From Chaenocephalus aceratus (lineage: Eukaryota > Chordata > Actinopteri > Perciformes > Channichthyidae): a stretch of DNA of 64,000 nucleotides. The position numbers were made by a program, and so were the translations under genes. This document shows positions 29,373 to 43,100 of the stretch, in pieces (the first letter of the stretch is position 1; every line of letters starts with the position of its first letter). The stretch is taken from contig CM043800.1 in the NCBI GenBank assembly GCA_023974075.1, forward strand, positions 24,877,718 through 24,941,717. Direction: 5' to 3'. A model generated the notes under the pieces. The model was not told the origin of the DNA, ran no database searches, and saw only the letters and a program-made list of their open reading frames with translations.

Positions 29373-30419
29373 CAGTGGTTCTCAAAGTGGGGGGCGCACC
29401 CCCCCTGGGGGGCGCAGAGGCATGCCAGGGGGGGGGCGCGAGAGACCAGGAGGAAAACTGGTTATAAAAAAAAAAAAAGATTTAAAAAAAAATCATAATT
29501 TCAAAACTTATTGATTCGAAATAATATGATGCAGTACTATTACGTCTGGGTCTCTGTGTTTCATTAAAGCTCGTGTGTGGGTGTGTGGGTGTTGTGGGTG
29601 TGTGGGTGTGGAACGAGCCATTTTGTGTGCGCGCGAGAGAGCTCACCGGTACTGGAGATCGTTGTTGTTAGCTTCTGTTGCTAGCAAGCTACGCTAACGG
29701 ATATAAGGAGTTTTTTTTAACAACAAAGTGGAGGAGAGTCCTCTCCTGTCAGACTGAGAGACTCAGTGAGCTAAAGGACTCTCTCAGTGTTATCTCAAGT
29801 GAGTCTCAAATGTTTTGGTCACCATTAATGTAAACAATTATTTCCGAAGCACACGTTTATATGATCATTATAGTTATACAAAATAAGAGAAATAAATGAA
29901 CAACAGGTATGAAATACTATATGACAGTAAAAAAAGAATAACGTTTTAAAAGGGTGATTTGTAAAATATCCATAAAGTAAATCTGTTTACAGTTCTGTTT
30001 CAAAGGGTGTTGAGAGATGTATCCATAGAACTCTTCATTTTGCTCTCAAAGTGCACCAGATTGATGCTTTTAACTTTAATATTTAAAAATAAATCTTCCC
30101 GGGGGAGCATGCCCCCGGACCCCCCTATGTGAGGTCCACACACTACCTGTAAAAATAGCACTTTACCCCTGCTTACACCTATATGCCGTGAGCTGATTAT
30201 CGAGGCTTTATTGTAACAGTTGCGGGAACACTGTGTGTGTGCGTGGGGAATGTTGCAGTAGAAAATTCCACTGTAGCGCCCGGTACATTAATGGGAAACC
30301 CTAAATGTTTGAGCACCCCTCTATGAAACGTCAAGCTACCCCACATCACCCCCAAAAGAAATCTCTGGCGCGCCACTGAACCTGACTATTTGTGTTGGGA
30401 AAAAGTTTGAGAACCACTG
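29373..30419. mobile_element. hAT (Charlie-like) element with perfect 8-bp target duplication
   Basis: CAGTGGTTCTCAAAGTGG at 29373 and AGTTTGAGAACCACTG at the right end form the inverted termini. ACCTAGTT is duplicated exactly at 29365-29372 and 30420-30427. The interior contains the block GCTAACGGATATAAG ... CTGTCAGACTGAGAG (29690-29775) shared with two other places in the window. No transposase ORF remains. Confidence 0.9.
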
Positions 30420-30659
30420 ACCTAGTTCAATCCAAATCATAAGATATTTGGTTTGTTCTCACATAACAAAAGCAGAAATTCTTAAGATAATAAGCTGAAT
30501 CACTATCTGTTATTATTATTATTAGCGGATTATCTGTCCATTAAACTTGATAAAGCTGATTCATTGTATAAGTGACGATAAAACTAAGTCTATTGTTTGG
30601 GCTGTATATATATTTTACTTGTGTTTCATTAGACGATCCCAATCAATTTTAAAACATGT

Positions 30660-31150
30660 TCTATTTAAAGGTCCCCTATTATACTGTTTTCATCAATATA
30701 TGATAGGTCTCAGATATATACAACCTGTCTCTGAAGTGTTTGCTAGAAATACCCAACAGATCGTGCATTGTAGCATCCCATAAACCCCTCTGTTTCAGCC
30801 CTGTTTCAAAAGCGCTGATTCTGTGTCTGTTACTTTATATGAAATAAGGAGCCCCTCCCCACGCCCCTCTGAGAGTATTTGGTTAAAAAGAACTCAATGG
30901 TGCTCAAGGAGAGAATTCAGGTGATAAGGTGGGGGGGGGGGGTTACCTTGGTTGGTGATTGGCTAATGGTTACACAAGCCAAAAAATCGTTATGACATCA
31001 TAAAGTGGCCAAAATCTGATCAGCTCATTTTCAGACAGGTTTTTAAATAAATGGATCGGGACAAAAAGTGAGCGAATCTTTCATCCTGCAACTTTCAGAA
31101 TCTCTTTACACAGAGGGGACAATGTTTCTGTATAAAAGACATGAAAAACT
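30660..31150. repeat. One-ended TTAA-family MITE fragment
   Basis: TTTAAAGGTCCCCTATTATA near 30664 resembles the terminus of the element at 33663-34140, and the internal GAAATAAGGAGC block is shared with it. No matching right end was seen. Confidence 0.45.
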
Positions 31151-31646
31151 GATGTAACATGATGCTCTTTCATTAACCTTGCCAAAACCCTTGTTGCTGT
31201 AGCTGACTCGATTTGATTGAATGATCTCTTTTTCTAAGGGTACTTACAAGCAAAGCCTTTGACTTATCTACTGGTGGTATCTCTGCCCTATTTTTTCTTT
31301 GTCAACTTGAGAGATAAAATCTTGCAAGGTTACAAAACTCCCGTGAGTTGCACGACAAGCCTCATGAGAAATATGAAATGATAGGTCTCGCGGTCAGCTC
31401 AGCATCCGGCAGCAGTAATTAGGTTGTTATCAAACTGCAGCAGTCTGCATGACCTTTTCACAAATAGTGCTCGCTGTAATTGACTATTTGTTGCAGACCT
31501 CATCTCTCATTGCGAGTGTATATAACAATTTGCATGGTTATATTGGCTATTCGTTGTTAGTATTGTTTTTTCCTAATTAATTTGTTATTTCTGCTTATAG
31601 ACATGTCTTGCTATACATCTACATACATACATACATACATACATAC

Positions 31647-31940
31647 TAGAGCTGCTCGATTATGGCAAAATCATAATCTCGATTATTTGGGTCAATAATT
31701 GATATCACGATTATTAAAAACGATTATCCATTTTCTTTGAAAACATCAATTTATTGGAGAAAAACAATTTTGAACAGTATGTTTTTAACAGTTGATTACC
31801 TTGAACTTTAAGTATAATTCAACTGAAAACCAATAAAAAAAATAAATAAATAATCGTTTTATTTCGATTACGTTGTTTTTGTAATCGTTGCAAGCCATAA
31901 TCGTAATTGCGATTAAAATATGATTAATTGAGCAGCCCTA
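31647..31940. mobile_element. Short hAT-like MITE inserted in a (CATA)n microsatellite
   Basis: TAGAGCTGCTCGATTA at 31647 pairs with TTGAGCAGCCCTA ending at 31940. ATACATAC flanks both ends (31639-31646 and 31941-31948), as expected for an 8-bp duplication, though the surrounding CATA repeat makes this weaker evidence. The body has several CGATTA/TAATCG inverted motifs and no ORF. Confidence 0.75.
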
Positions 31941-32971
31941 ATACATACATACATACAAAATATATACTGCATAGCTTTAATCAGCTGTAACTGGTCACAT
32001 ACTATTACATTGTCATCTGGCTCAACAGGCACAACGTCTGAAAAAAAGAAAACTTTGAGAGAACTGCTGTGGAGGCATTTTGTGCAGCCAGAATCCTATC
32101 AGGTTGAATTTAGAAAATGCTGCCTGCAGTTCTTCATCCTCTGTGGCCGCTAAGCAAAGCTAAACAAAGCAAGCTAAGCTAAGCTAGCTATGCACAAAAA
32201 AAATTCCCTCCCAGGAGCACCAGAGAAATCACCGTGGCCAAATAAATTTTCTCCCTTCTGCTTGTGCCGGCAACCTGAGGGATCAGTGAGCAGAGAGTCA
32301 GCCAACGAGAGGAACACGGTGCGGGAGGAGAGAGGGAAAGGAGCAAGGAATTTCAATGTGGCTGTGTCTGTCTCTCCCTGCCAAAGAAAAGCAATTACTA
32401 TCACAGCTCCTCTCTCACTGCTCTGTGTGTGTGTGCTTACCTGTGAGGTTTCCGACTGCTCTTTAGCATATAAGGATTTGGTATGTTACACGCATAAAGG
32501 GAAGATTGGCTTGTACTCTGCAGGGGTTTGGGAAATCTGACAAGATGTCTGTTTCCGCCGTGTAATGCCTTCAAATCAGCTGAAGCTTTGCTAAGACTTC
32601 ATAAAACCTCCTGTCCAAAACACATATCTATGTTCACTGTGCTTGTAATGGGACAAACGCCAACCTAAACGTTACAAATGTGCATGTAGATTTACTCTTT
32701 TTTTATCTGGAGTGAAACAGAAATTCAGCAAGTGCTCATTTTGACAGCCAAAAGATAAGATAAGAGACGGACAGACGGACAGGGATGCAGAAGGACAAAT
32801 GGAGTTGTTGAAATATGTGAAGAAGGGAGGAAGTGGGGGATATGAGTAAAAAATATGTGTGATCTCCTCTGCAGAGCTTTCAAGACTGTGATTGTGTGAA
32901 CCATCACTCCTCACCTCAGCCAGAGCTTTAAACATCTCTCTCTTCCACTTCTGTCTCATGTCTTTATTAGG

Positions 32972-33110
32972 ATGCGGAGGTTCGCCTACTGCAAGGTGAT
33001 TTTGGCCACCTCTCTGGTGTGGGTGATGCTGGACATGTTCATTCTGCTCTACTTCAGCGAGTGCAACAAGTGCGATGACAAAAAGGAGAGAGGGCTGCCC
33101 GGGAGACAAG
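32972..33110 (+). CDS. galnt1: galnt1 exon 2: start codon and membrane anchor
   Basis: The acceptor is TTATTAG at 32970; ATG is one base into the exon. It reads [20 protein letters not shown] and continues [20 protein letters not shown], then GLPGRQ. It holds a basic cytosolic tip, a ~20-residue hydrophobic type II signal-anchor (roughly residues 8-28) and the start of the lumenal stem with the CNKC cysteines. The donor is GTGAGT at 33111. The exon ends with one leftover base (G), completed by AT in exon 3 to give Asp. Confidence 0.93.
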
Positions 33111-36100
33111 GTGAGTGAATATTGCCGTACATATTAACTGTGATCAATGAGACACACTCTGTCATCTGCCTGTGTTTAATGTGTGTGTTTCTGCTGCAGA
33201 TACCCTGACCAAAGCCGCGGGACGGGCCCGGTGAAGGGGGGAAGCCGGTGGTGATCCCGAAGACAACCAGGAGAAGATGAAGGAGATGTTCAAGATCAAC
33301 CAGTTCAACCTCATGGCCTCGGAGATGATTGCTCTCAATCGGTCACTGCCTGACGTCCCGCCTGGAGGGGTGAGCAGCCTCCCTGCAGCTAATCGTCTGC
33401 CCTGTCCTTTCTCTTATTCCACTCATTAAGCTCCACTCAAAATGGCTTTCACTGGTATCCACTGTTGGAATAGTGCACACTGGTGATGCGTTATAAACGC
33501 AAGCCAATCAGTCACACTGTGAGCCACAGTTGTTCTGTAAAGGTTAGTCAGGATTAACAACAAAGGGTGGAACAGCAGATGTGTAGAGGCCTAAGTCAGG
33601 GTAGATAGGATAACCTCGACAAAAACTATAATTCGCTTTTTTGTTTTTTTTAAGTGTTTTAAAAGGGGACCTATCATGCAAAATGCACTTCTGTACGTCT
33701 CTTATACATGAATATGTGTCCCCGGTGTGTCAGGGAACTCACCAAGTGTCAGAAAACACAACCCTCTCTCTTTTCATACCCAAAATCTCTAAAAACGGGG
33801 CTGTAACGGATCTGATACAGACTGATCCAGATTTGAAATAAGGAGCTCCGCCTATATGGGCAACTCTCCACCTATCAGGGGAATGAGAGGTTGCCGTGGC
33901 ATGGTAACAGCATGGTAACAGCATGGTAACATGACGCTCGTGCTCGTGAAGTCAGCTGCAGCTCATTCGCCACAGAATCAGCCCTTGTGAAAACAGGGCT
34001 GGAAAAGAGCAAATGGAGCGAAATGAGGCATGGCTAAAATGCATGATCTGTTTGGTATTTGAAAAAGAAACCTCACAGACATGTTTTGTATAGGTATGGC
34101 CCTACAATATATTATTCAAATATAGCATGATAGGTCCACTTTAAAGGACATATTAGGTATAATATAATGAAATACAATATCGAGCCATTCAGACAAAATG
34201 ACAATAAATGATGACATTACTGCGGTCCTGCCTTGGGTCTCGTCATGCTGCTTCCCTGATGGCTTCCACAGGATTGTAGCTGACATCCTCGTGGATTCAT
34301 CTTCTTATTACAGACGCATTTCCTAACATTCGGTCTATATGCTGTAAAATGTATTATCTCTTTCGATTTACACACGATCTGTTGCACATCTGTCCGTCCT
34401 GGGAGAGGGATCCCTCCTCTGTTGCTCTCCCTGAGGTTTCTCCCATGTTCCCCTTTAAACTGTGGGGTTTTCTCTGGAAGTGTTTCCTTGTACGATGTGA
34501 GGGTCTAAGGACAGAGGGTGTCGTTTCTTACTGATATTCTGCACAAACTGTGCTGTTGTATTTGCTGTAAAGTGTCTTTACTGTAGGGTATTTGTATTAT
34601 ATGTACAGCACTTTGGCTCGACCAAAAATCGTTTAAAATGTGCTATATAAATAAAACTTGATTTGATTACAGTAGAAACACAGCAATATTTCTAATTTTA
34701 ATATATATAAAGTAAAGAGTGTGCTTTACAAAGGGATTAAAACGATAAAACACAGATAGCGAATTAGAAAGGGTGTGGTGGCCGGACATCTTCCATGGGC
34801 ATATGAACTTCCTAGAAAGTGTCCAAACTGCATACCATAAAGTGATCGTACACATTTGTGCTCAAAATGAGTCTTTGTTAGTTAACGGCAACTCCTTTGG
34901 GTCGGTGTGAAAGCTGTCGATTTAACTGAGAACTTAATAACCTCGCTGAAAGGACCAGGGTCTGAGAAACGAGCAAACTCTGGTGCGGTTTGTTTGTGAT
35001 CTGAAAGCAAATGGAAAAAAAGCTAAACTGCTGTTGAACCATCTGCTCATCGTGAACTGTACAGGAAGCAAGCCTGCGTTAGCAATGTGCAGATGTATGT
35101 AAATCAGCTATGAATGTAGCACGAGAGTGGGATTTCCCTGATCAAAAGCAGTTAAAACCGTTCCGTTTGTTTCTGTTTACTTCGCCAGTTTATGAATAAA
35201 AAATGCTGTAGTCATCTCTCTCTGTAGTATTGCTGTTAAGCCTCTTTTGCAGTATATAATCAGTATGAAGGCGCATACTGTATTTCTTTGTGAGCTCCTT
35301 GTGACACAGGAGAACATAAAGTAACACATCAAGAGTATCAAAGTGCACCATGCCGAGTCACTGGGTTGGGATTTCCCCAACGCGGCTTCACGTTACACCG
35401 ATGACCCAGATCATGACAGCGGCCAAAACTCTCCATGAATGAGATTCCCATCAGTCTCTATAACTTACCTATGGCTTTTGGTTTGTTTTCAGAAAATCCA
35501 GTGTGAACAGGAAAAGGGCCAGAACTCATTTGCAACAATATATCGCCCCTTTATCTTGTCTGGACCAAACTACAGATGCGCGTCAGTATGCAAAGAGACA
35601 CATTGTCACGTACAATGAAACAGTGCAGACTCAAAACCAGTTAGAATTAGTACAAGTTGTTCCAATGGTACAGTGTTATTACGTGGTGACCTGGTGCTGC
35701 ATTAGCTACAAGGTCCAACCAATACATTAATGACATATTTTTCAATAATTCTCCATTTCATCCTCTCCTATAAAATAAAAATGCCTTTCTCTCCACGACT
35801 AATAGCCCATTAGTTCACCCAAAAGATTGATCCCACATTGTCCTGTTTCAAAGGAAATACATCACATAAGGAGGTAATGATGCCATTTCACGCTGCCCCG
35901 TTTTATATTTCACTTCAATAATACTAGGTTATATGTGCAATTTGGAAGTCCTTCTCTATAAAGAGGAGTTTAGTGTCACTTAAGTGTCTGCCAGTGCCAG
36001 TTGCTACAGGTTGTTCAGTCATTAGACAGGTGTGCATCCGACCTGCAGCTCAGAGATATGTCGAGGTTAGTTCAAACAGATGGAAACCAGCCCGGCCTCC

Positions 36101-36667
36101 CCTCTGCCCCTTCATGCCATCAGTAGAGGAACATGGATCAGTAATAAAGGTTTTCAGAGCAATCGGCAGAAAGACTGACTGACAGACACGAGACTGACAG
36201 GCGGGGGCATATGCACACTAGACAGGCGGGAAAGAAAGAGGACGTTGATCCGTGAAATGGGGTTTAGTCTTTGAGCCAGGGTTGATTACTAGGTGTATTT
36301 TCACTCAGCCTTCTCTCCGTCTATCTGCTTTTCCAATTAGGAGATAAGGCCGAGTCAATATCAAGCACAGCAATGTGTTTGTGTGTGTAGGTAGGCACGA
36401 GTGCGATGGTGTTTGTTTGTGCCAGTGTGGTGAGTGTGGCGTGTGTGGATCAGAAGGTTTAGGGAAACTGCGTGAATGGATTCATCGTTGTCATGCCGGT
36501 CACCATTAGCCCAAACTTTGAATTGGAAACTCCCTATGTTTTGTAGGGAGGCGGGTCGTAACACTTATACTCAGCAGTGCAGTCATTGAGTGTAAAAAAA
36601 ACAGGAGAGGACAAGACATTACGTGTGTGGTGTGTGTGTTGTGTGTGTGTGTGTGTGTGGTGTGTGT

Positions 36668-36706
<39 letters not shown>

Positions 36707-36751
36707 TGTGTGGTGTGTGGTGTGGTGTGTGTGGTGTGTGTGTGTGTGTGT

Positions 36752-36810
<59 letters not shown>

Positions 36811-39800
36811 TGTGTGTGTTGTGTGTGTGTGTGTGTGTGGAGCTGCAATATATGACACTATGTAACACTTTCCGTGACCACACCTTTCAGACAACTTGGC
36901 ATTTTTCTCCTTTTTTACCCCTAACTGCAGCATTTTATGAGAATGCATTAATACATGTATGGCTGTGTATGTGCCCGAGTTAAATTAGTAACATTTGCAA
37001 AAGCAGTAAATCCTAACCAGTCTGCCTGCCCATTGTGACTTTTCCCACAATCCACCGGCTGGAGAAACAGTCTGTAACTCATTACCCGTGCTTTGCCGTT
37101 GCCAAATGTTGCTCCACTTACTCTTTGGATCCACTGGACTCACAACCACTCCTCAGTTGTTACAATCCACATCATGTGACACTATGTGTTGTCCATCATC
37201 TGTCAACACATGTTGTTTTGTTGGAGTTACAGAGGGTGTTATGCCATCAGCTGCACAGTTACGATCATGTCTGAAAAGTGAACAGTCTGAGTTGTTGTTT
37301 GTGTTTCTGAGGGCAGAACAAATAATGAACCGCTGTGTATTAAAGTTAAGAGGGTGTCTCTGTTTCTACAGTGAATCATGTTGTCCATCCATCTTCTCCC
37401 GCTTATCCGTGGGTGAATCATGTTGTGCCATCATCAATTTTCCTTTTATGCAGTGAGTATGTGCAACCACAGACTGAGAATCTGTGTGCGTGTGTTTTTT
37501 AACAAGCTCCGGAGGCAGCTGCAGGATAGAGTGTATTATTGACCTCCTCTCCTCTGTCGCTCTTACATTCCTCCTGTCAGGATCAGCGGTGGAGAGAGGA
37601 AGCATTCCAGCGCTCTGGATGATCGCGGGAGGGGGGTTATGACGAGGGATCATTTTCCATTTGGTTTTCTGAGAGTTCAATCTGACAGAGTTTGGAAATC
37701 ATAAGCTGGTTTGAGCAGTTTGAGCAGTTCACTATTGACAAAACACATAAATGATGTGCTGGACAGTGAATGAGACACAGGTATCATGGCTTCCTGCAGA
37801 GTGTCTGGACCTACAGCCGTGTGCCTCTGTGTCTGTCGCTTACTCCTCTTTTTTTATTGTTGAAGAGTAACATTTAACATATTTTGCCATCTGCAGGGCT
37901 AATCAATCCATCTGTTTCCTGTGTATTGTTTACAATGAACAGAGCATTCTTTCAAAGCTGTTTCCTAGGAAATGCACTGTTTATTTTGGTCAGTGAGAAG
38001 ATTATGACAGACTTGTATTTCTTTGACAATGTGGACATGATGGACAAAGCATTGTAAAGCCAATGCAAAGCGGTGTTTTTATTTCTTTGCGACACATAGT
38101 TTATTCGGAGACATCTTTTATGAGAAAATAACGCAGTGTCATTTTCATTTCATTTAATCGTTTATTTGAACCCGGGACAATGCACATTGATGAACACTTT
38201 AAACAAAATAATGCTTTATTTTTTTAATTTTTGCAGTTATAAAATAAACAGACATTGCTCCAGATAACAGAACAAACAACAAAACATGTAACAACTAAAC
38301 AAAACATAACGGGGGGGGTGTGACTTCCTAAGACAGCTGATTGTGACATACACAGGACATTACATACACAATACATTACACAGGAGATGCCATATTGACA
38401 GGGTCAGACAGGAGAGCTGCGGACAGTGAACCGCAATCCTCCTGTCTCCCCTCAAAATCCCCCAGCAGAGAAGCTCCACGCTCCATGTTCAGTAAACAAC
38501 ATAATGCTTTCACATCTAAATGAGCCGGATTTTAGCTTTGAGCTCATTTCCATCCGTAGTCCCGTCACAAACAACATTTATGAACATGACCGTTATATAA
38601 GTGGCAAAAATAAATACATGATATGCAGAAAGAGCATGAGCAGCATACAAGCATTAACCACATGGCAGTACAATGTAGCAGCTACGACATATAAAGTGCA
38701 AGAGGAGATACCGTGTAGTGTACATGTGTTTTTTGTGCAGCATCTACTACAGTCTCAATAACACCGAAATAAAACTGCCTCAAATGTCATCAATCACTCT
38801 TGCAGGAACCCGCAAGATGCTCTTTCTTTGCAACCCCAAACTGTTTTATTGGCCAAAGTAATGACTGTGTTTATACGCTGCAATATGGCTTCAATCTTCT
38901 GTCACTGTATACGACTATAAGAAAGTATCGTAAAATACAGCAGGAGACTTTTATGGAAATGCATGTGAGAACACTTTTATAGATGGCCAGGTGGGAATGT
39001 GTGCTGCTATACCACTAAACAATAAAAAAAAACGTCTGTAAGGGTTCAATGTGTTAGACGAGCAACCTCAAGCTAGTTTCTCTGCAAACTGATTTTAAAC
39101 TCCTCCCATGGCGGCCTGGGAGATACAAGATAAATATGAAATCCATAATTCTGCTTAGGGATGTTGTCGGGGGTTACATAAACAAGTCAACCTTTGTACT
39201 TAATGACGTAAACAATGCAAACCTCAGGGAATATGTCGAGAAGGATTAAAATAAGTCACTGACACTAGTTCCTACCTCTGTTAGACATTTACTTCCCTGT
39301 GTGTCTCAATCAGTGTGATGTGTGTGTGCCTACACTGCTCTGATAATGACTCAGTCTCTAATTAGCATCACTAATCAACTGTCATCACGCTGACCCAATA
39401 TTTCTGTGTATCCATCTTTATCCGTCTAAATTTGGGAATATACGCTCGGCTGCTCGCTCATTATTATCTGCTTTCAGCGTTTGAAGTCCATAAAATATGC
39501 TTTTTCACGAGGCCATAAACAATGATCTGATGAATGTAGTGATTCCATGACTGACTAATGCGATAGAGTTGATGTTTGAGTCCCAATTGTTTGACTCCAG
39601 TTCAGCTCTCCCTTGTGTGGACTCACTTTAGCTGCAGCTCTTTGTAGCAGTCTCTTACGATTAGACAGAGGCTGGATTGTGATGTCTCTACCAGTGTTTT
39701 TCTCTTCTCTCGCTCGGTCTCTGTCAGCTCACTTTTGTCTGTGTTCAAACAACTTCATGTGGTTTCCTTTTATATAACATGTCTGTGTGTGTTCGATGCA

Positions 39801-40148
39801 ATTCTCACACTTCCTCTTATTGTTTCTCTAGTGATTTGTGTGTTGTCTGTTCAGTCCTGAAGTGATTTCCATATTTAGTTTAAATAAAATGTATTCTGAT
39901 TCTGTTTTGTGTTCTCTTTGTAGGTGCAAGAACAAGCTATACCCCGATAATCTTCCTCGTACCAGCGTGGTGATTGTATTTCACAACGAGGCGTGGAGCA
40001 CACTGCTGCGCACCGTCCACTCCGTCATCGACCGTTCTCCACACACTCTGCTGGAGGAGATTGTCCTGGTGGACGATGCCAGCGAGAGAGGTATAAACAC
40101 ACACACACACACACACAGAGACACTGCACATAATTCCTTCAGTGCCTC

Positions 40149-40183
<35 letters not shown>

Positions 40184-43100
40184 TGATGCCCAACAGCCCG
40201 TCAGCATATATGGCCTGTGTGTGCCACTCCACCCTGTGCAATGCTGCTAATCCCTGTTTGGGGGAGATTAGGTCTTTAATTCGCCAGCCGCAGGGATTAC
40301 ACTCTGTTATTACCCTCAATCCCCCCCCCCCCCACATCCGCCACCCTGCAGCACCATGTCACCCGACGGGACCTCGAGGTGCAAATCAGAGGGCGTGGGT
40401 GTTTCTGTGAGGGGGGGTGCAGGTAGGGGATCTCTCAGCAGGTAGAGGGATTGTCGGCAGGCATGCTATGACGCATTCACAAATACAAACACACACACAC
40501 TTCCCTTTGATCTGTGTTGCTACAAGACGAATAGTTTAGAGGAGTGGCTTGAAATCCATCTCCTGGTTTTGAGGCTTTGTTTATAATGCAGTTTATTAAT
40601 AAAATGTGAATCCCTCACAGCGTTGTTTGTCTATTGATTGTGTTTCAACTTTCAACCTTTTATTTTTGCAAAGTTGCTACACTCCTTTCATCGTTATTTT
40701 AGGAGTAGATTTCCTGTAAGGAGCTGAGTGAGATTGTTTCCGACTTGTTTTATGAAAAATCCCAATAACTATAATGTCTAAAAGTCAACATTTAAAAAGA
40801 TTGTTGCAGTATTTTTCAAAATTAACAACATGTTTCTATCAAAATATTCAGATGAAACCCTGTTTTGTTGGCATTTATAAACAAGGTTTCCTGCGTTTGT
40901 AAAACTGGTTGCGTTCCCACATGCCTTCCACTATTTCAAGCACCCACTGACAAGTTATAAAAAAAACTAATTAAAATACATTTTTAATCAAAGATTTTAA
41001 GATTTATTGTTTGCAAGAAGGACATTCGAAGCTTTATTGGAAACGACAATAGTAGCTTTGAATGTAATAAAAATGAATATATCTACATTTTGACAATTGG
41101 TACAGCCTTAGCTGAGTTTGTCTTGTTTGCTTACTTGTGTTTATTTCCTTATTCTATTACATAAATGTGTTTGTTTGTATATCTTAAGATTTCCTGAAGC
41201 GGCCCTTGGAGCAGTACGTCAGGAGGCTGGAAGTCCCGGTCAGAGTGGTGAGGATGGAGCAGCGGTCTGGTCTTATTCGCGCTCGTCTTAAGGGAGCGTC
41301 GCTCTCCACGGGCCAGGTGTGTGTGCTCATGCACATATGTGACTTCCATACCCAGAGATCTGCTCACCATATGGTCTGTGCACCACTCCGTTTCTCTAAT
41401 GTGTTCTCCCCATGTTTCTAGGTCATAACCTTCCTGGATGCTCATTGTGAATGCACAACAGGGTGGCTGGAGCCTCTGCTCGCCCGCATCAAGCAAGACA
41501 AGTAAGAGACATACACACACACGCAACACATACACACCTCTGACTACCTCAAATAAATCTATAAACTTTTGTTGAGCCTGCAGGGGGCTTGTCCCGGTGA
41601 TTATTTCATTCTTAATGAGTTATTCTTGGTATACTGCTTCCTGCAAACATGTGCTCAAATAAACACACACAAACTCACACACGCGCACACACACAAACAC
41701 ACACACACACACAGGGTTTACTTGTGATTGAATGTGCCATGTTGATGTTTGTCGTAGGAGTACGGTGGTGTGCCCCATCATCGATGTGATCAGTGATGAC
41801 ACGTTTGAGTACATGGCGGGATCCGACATGACGTACGGGGGCTTCAACTGGAAGCTCAACTTCCGCTGGTACCCTGTACCGCAGAGAGAGATGGACCGCC
41901 GCAAAGGAGACCGCACGCTGCCCGTCAGGTGGGTGATACAGCGGGGGGATCCGGGGTGGGCCTTGCCTTTTTGAGGAATCTTTTCAACTTTCTTAAAATC
42001 CCCAGCAGCCCCAGGGTGATGTTGTGCAGCTGACCCTCACCCTTCCCTGTGTGGTTAAGTGAGAAGAGAATGTGCCAACAGGGAACAAGATTGTATTCAT
42101 TAGTAAAGTACCACATGATCATTCACGCTAACTCTGTCAGTCAGCTGTTTTAAAATAACTTGTAGCCTGAGAGCGTTAGCGTTGCTGAAAGGCATTCCAC
42201 AATTGATTTGCACTGAGCAATCAGACAGTTAATAATCTTAAAACGTTCTCCTCGGCAGAAACACTCATGGAATAGATTGAACTTTCCTCTGTGGCTTAAG
42301 TCGAGATGCTTATGTTATGTAAGACTCTGTGTTTTTTTGCTATCATTTCTCACGGCTCAGAGCTTATTCCTGCCTGTCTATCATCTCTTCTTCCTGCTCT
42401 TGTTTCTAAGCTCGCTTTACGGCATTATTCAAGGTCACACGCATAACATGTCTTATGTAACGCTCTGTGCGGCTGTTTTCGGTTGTTTTTCACAGTTTAG
42501 GCATGACAGCATTTTCCTAAGGGTTTGTTTGTAAACGGCTAACTAAAAACTAAAATGGTTTGTAGGATCAGGGTTGGAATGAGAAGTGCTTAAGACTAAT
42601 GACAATCTTTCTATATTATAGAGAAGATTTAAAAAACTTTACCACATAAACACGAATTCTGAATGAAGCCGGTTATAAGGTTTGAGTTAAGCACCATTAT
42701 AGTTCCTGTAGTGCAGAATTAGCATGTTGGGAAATGAGTCGATCAAATGGAATCAGTCAGAAAAGAGGTAAACAGATTCTAAAAATAGCTGCTGATCAAC
42801 AACCTTTTGTCTCATTACTGTGTTGCATGACAAGCTACAAGGCCTGCTGCTGTTACACTGATGAGATTCGTTCAGTCACGCAGAGGAGGAAACCTAACAG
42901 CTGAACTGGTTATTATGGGCTCATCTACCTTGTAATTTACAGTACTGTTGCAAAAGTCTGAGCTCATTTGGAAAGTTTTCCTTTTTTAAGCTAGAGGAGA
43001 AAAAAAGAGAATCAAAGGTTTAAAGAAGACGTATAAAAAGTCCTCTGAACACACAGAATGACCTTGTGTCGACTGAGCTGTTATTTCAGACACGAAAGCT

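Noticed and set aside
33200..33369. Exon 3 as a genuine truncation site of a short isoform
   Set aside because: Conserved sequence continues in all later exons with matching phases, so the TGA is better explained by a single-base error.
34349..34534. 61-codon ORF with [10 protein letters not shown]
   Set aside because: It lies in the LINE 3' region, and a matching frame occurs in the copy at 53.9 kb; repeat-derived, not a gene.
39838..40410. 190-codon ORF containing galnt1 exon 4
   Set aside because: Only 39924-40090 is coding. Both ends read into introns past clear AG and GT splice sites.
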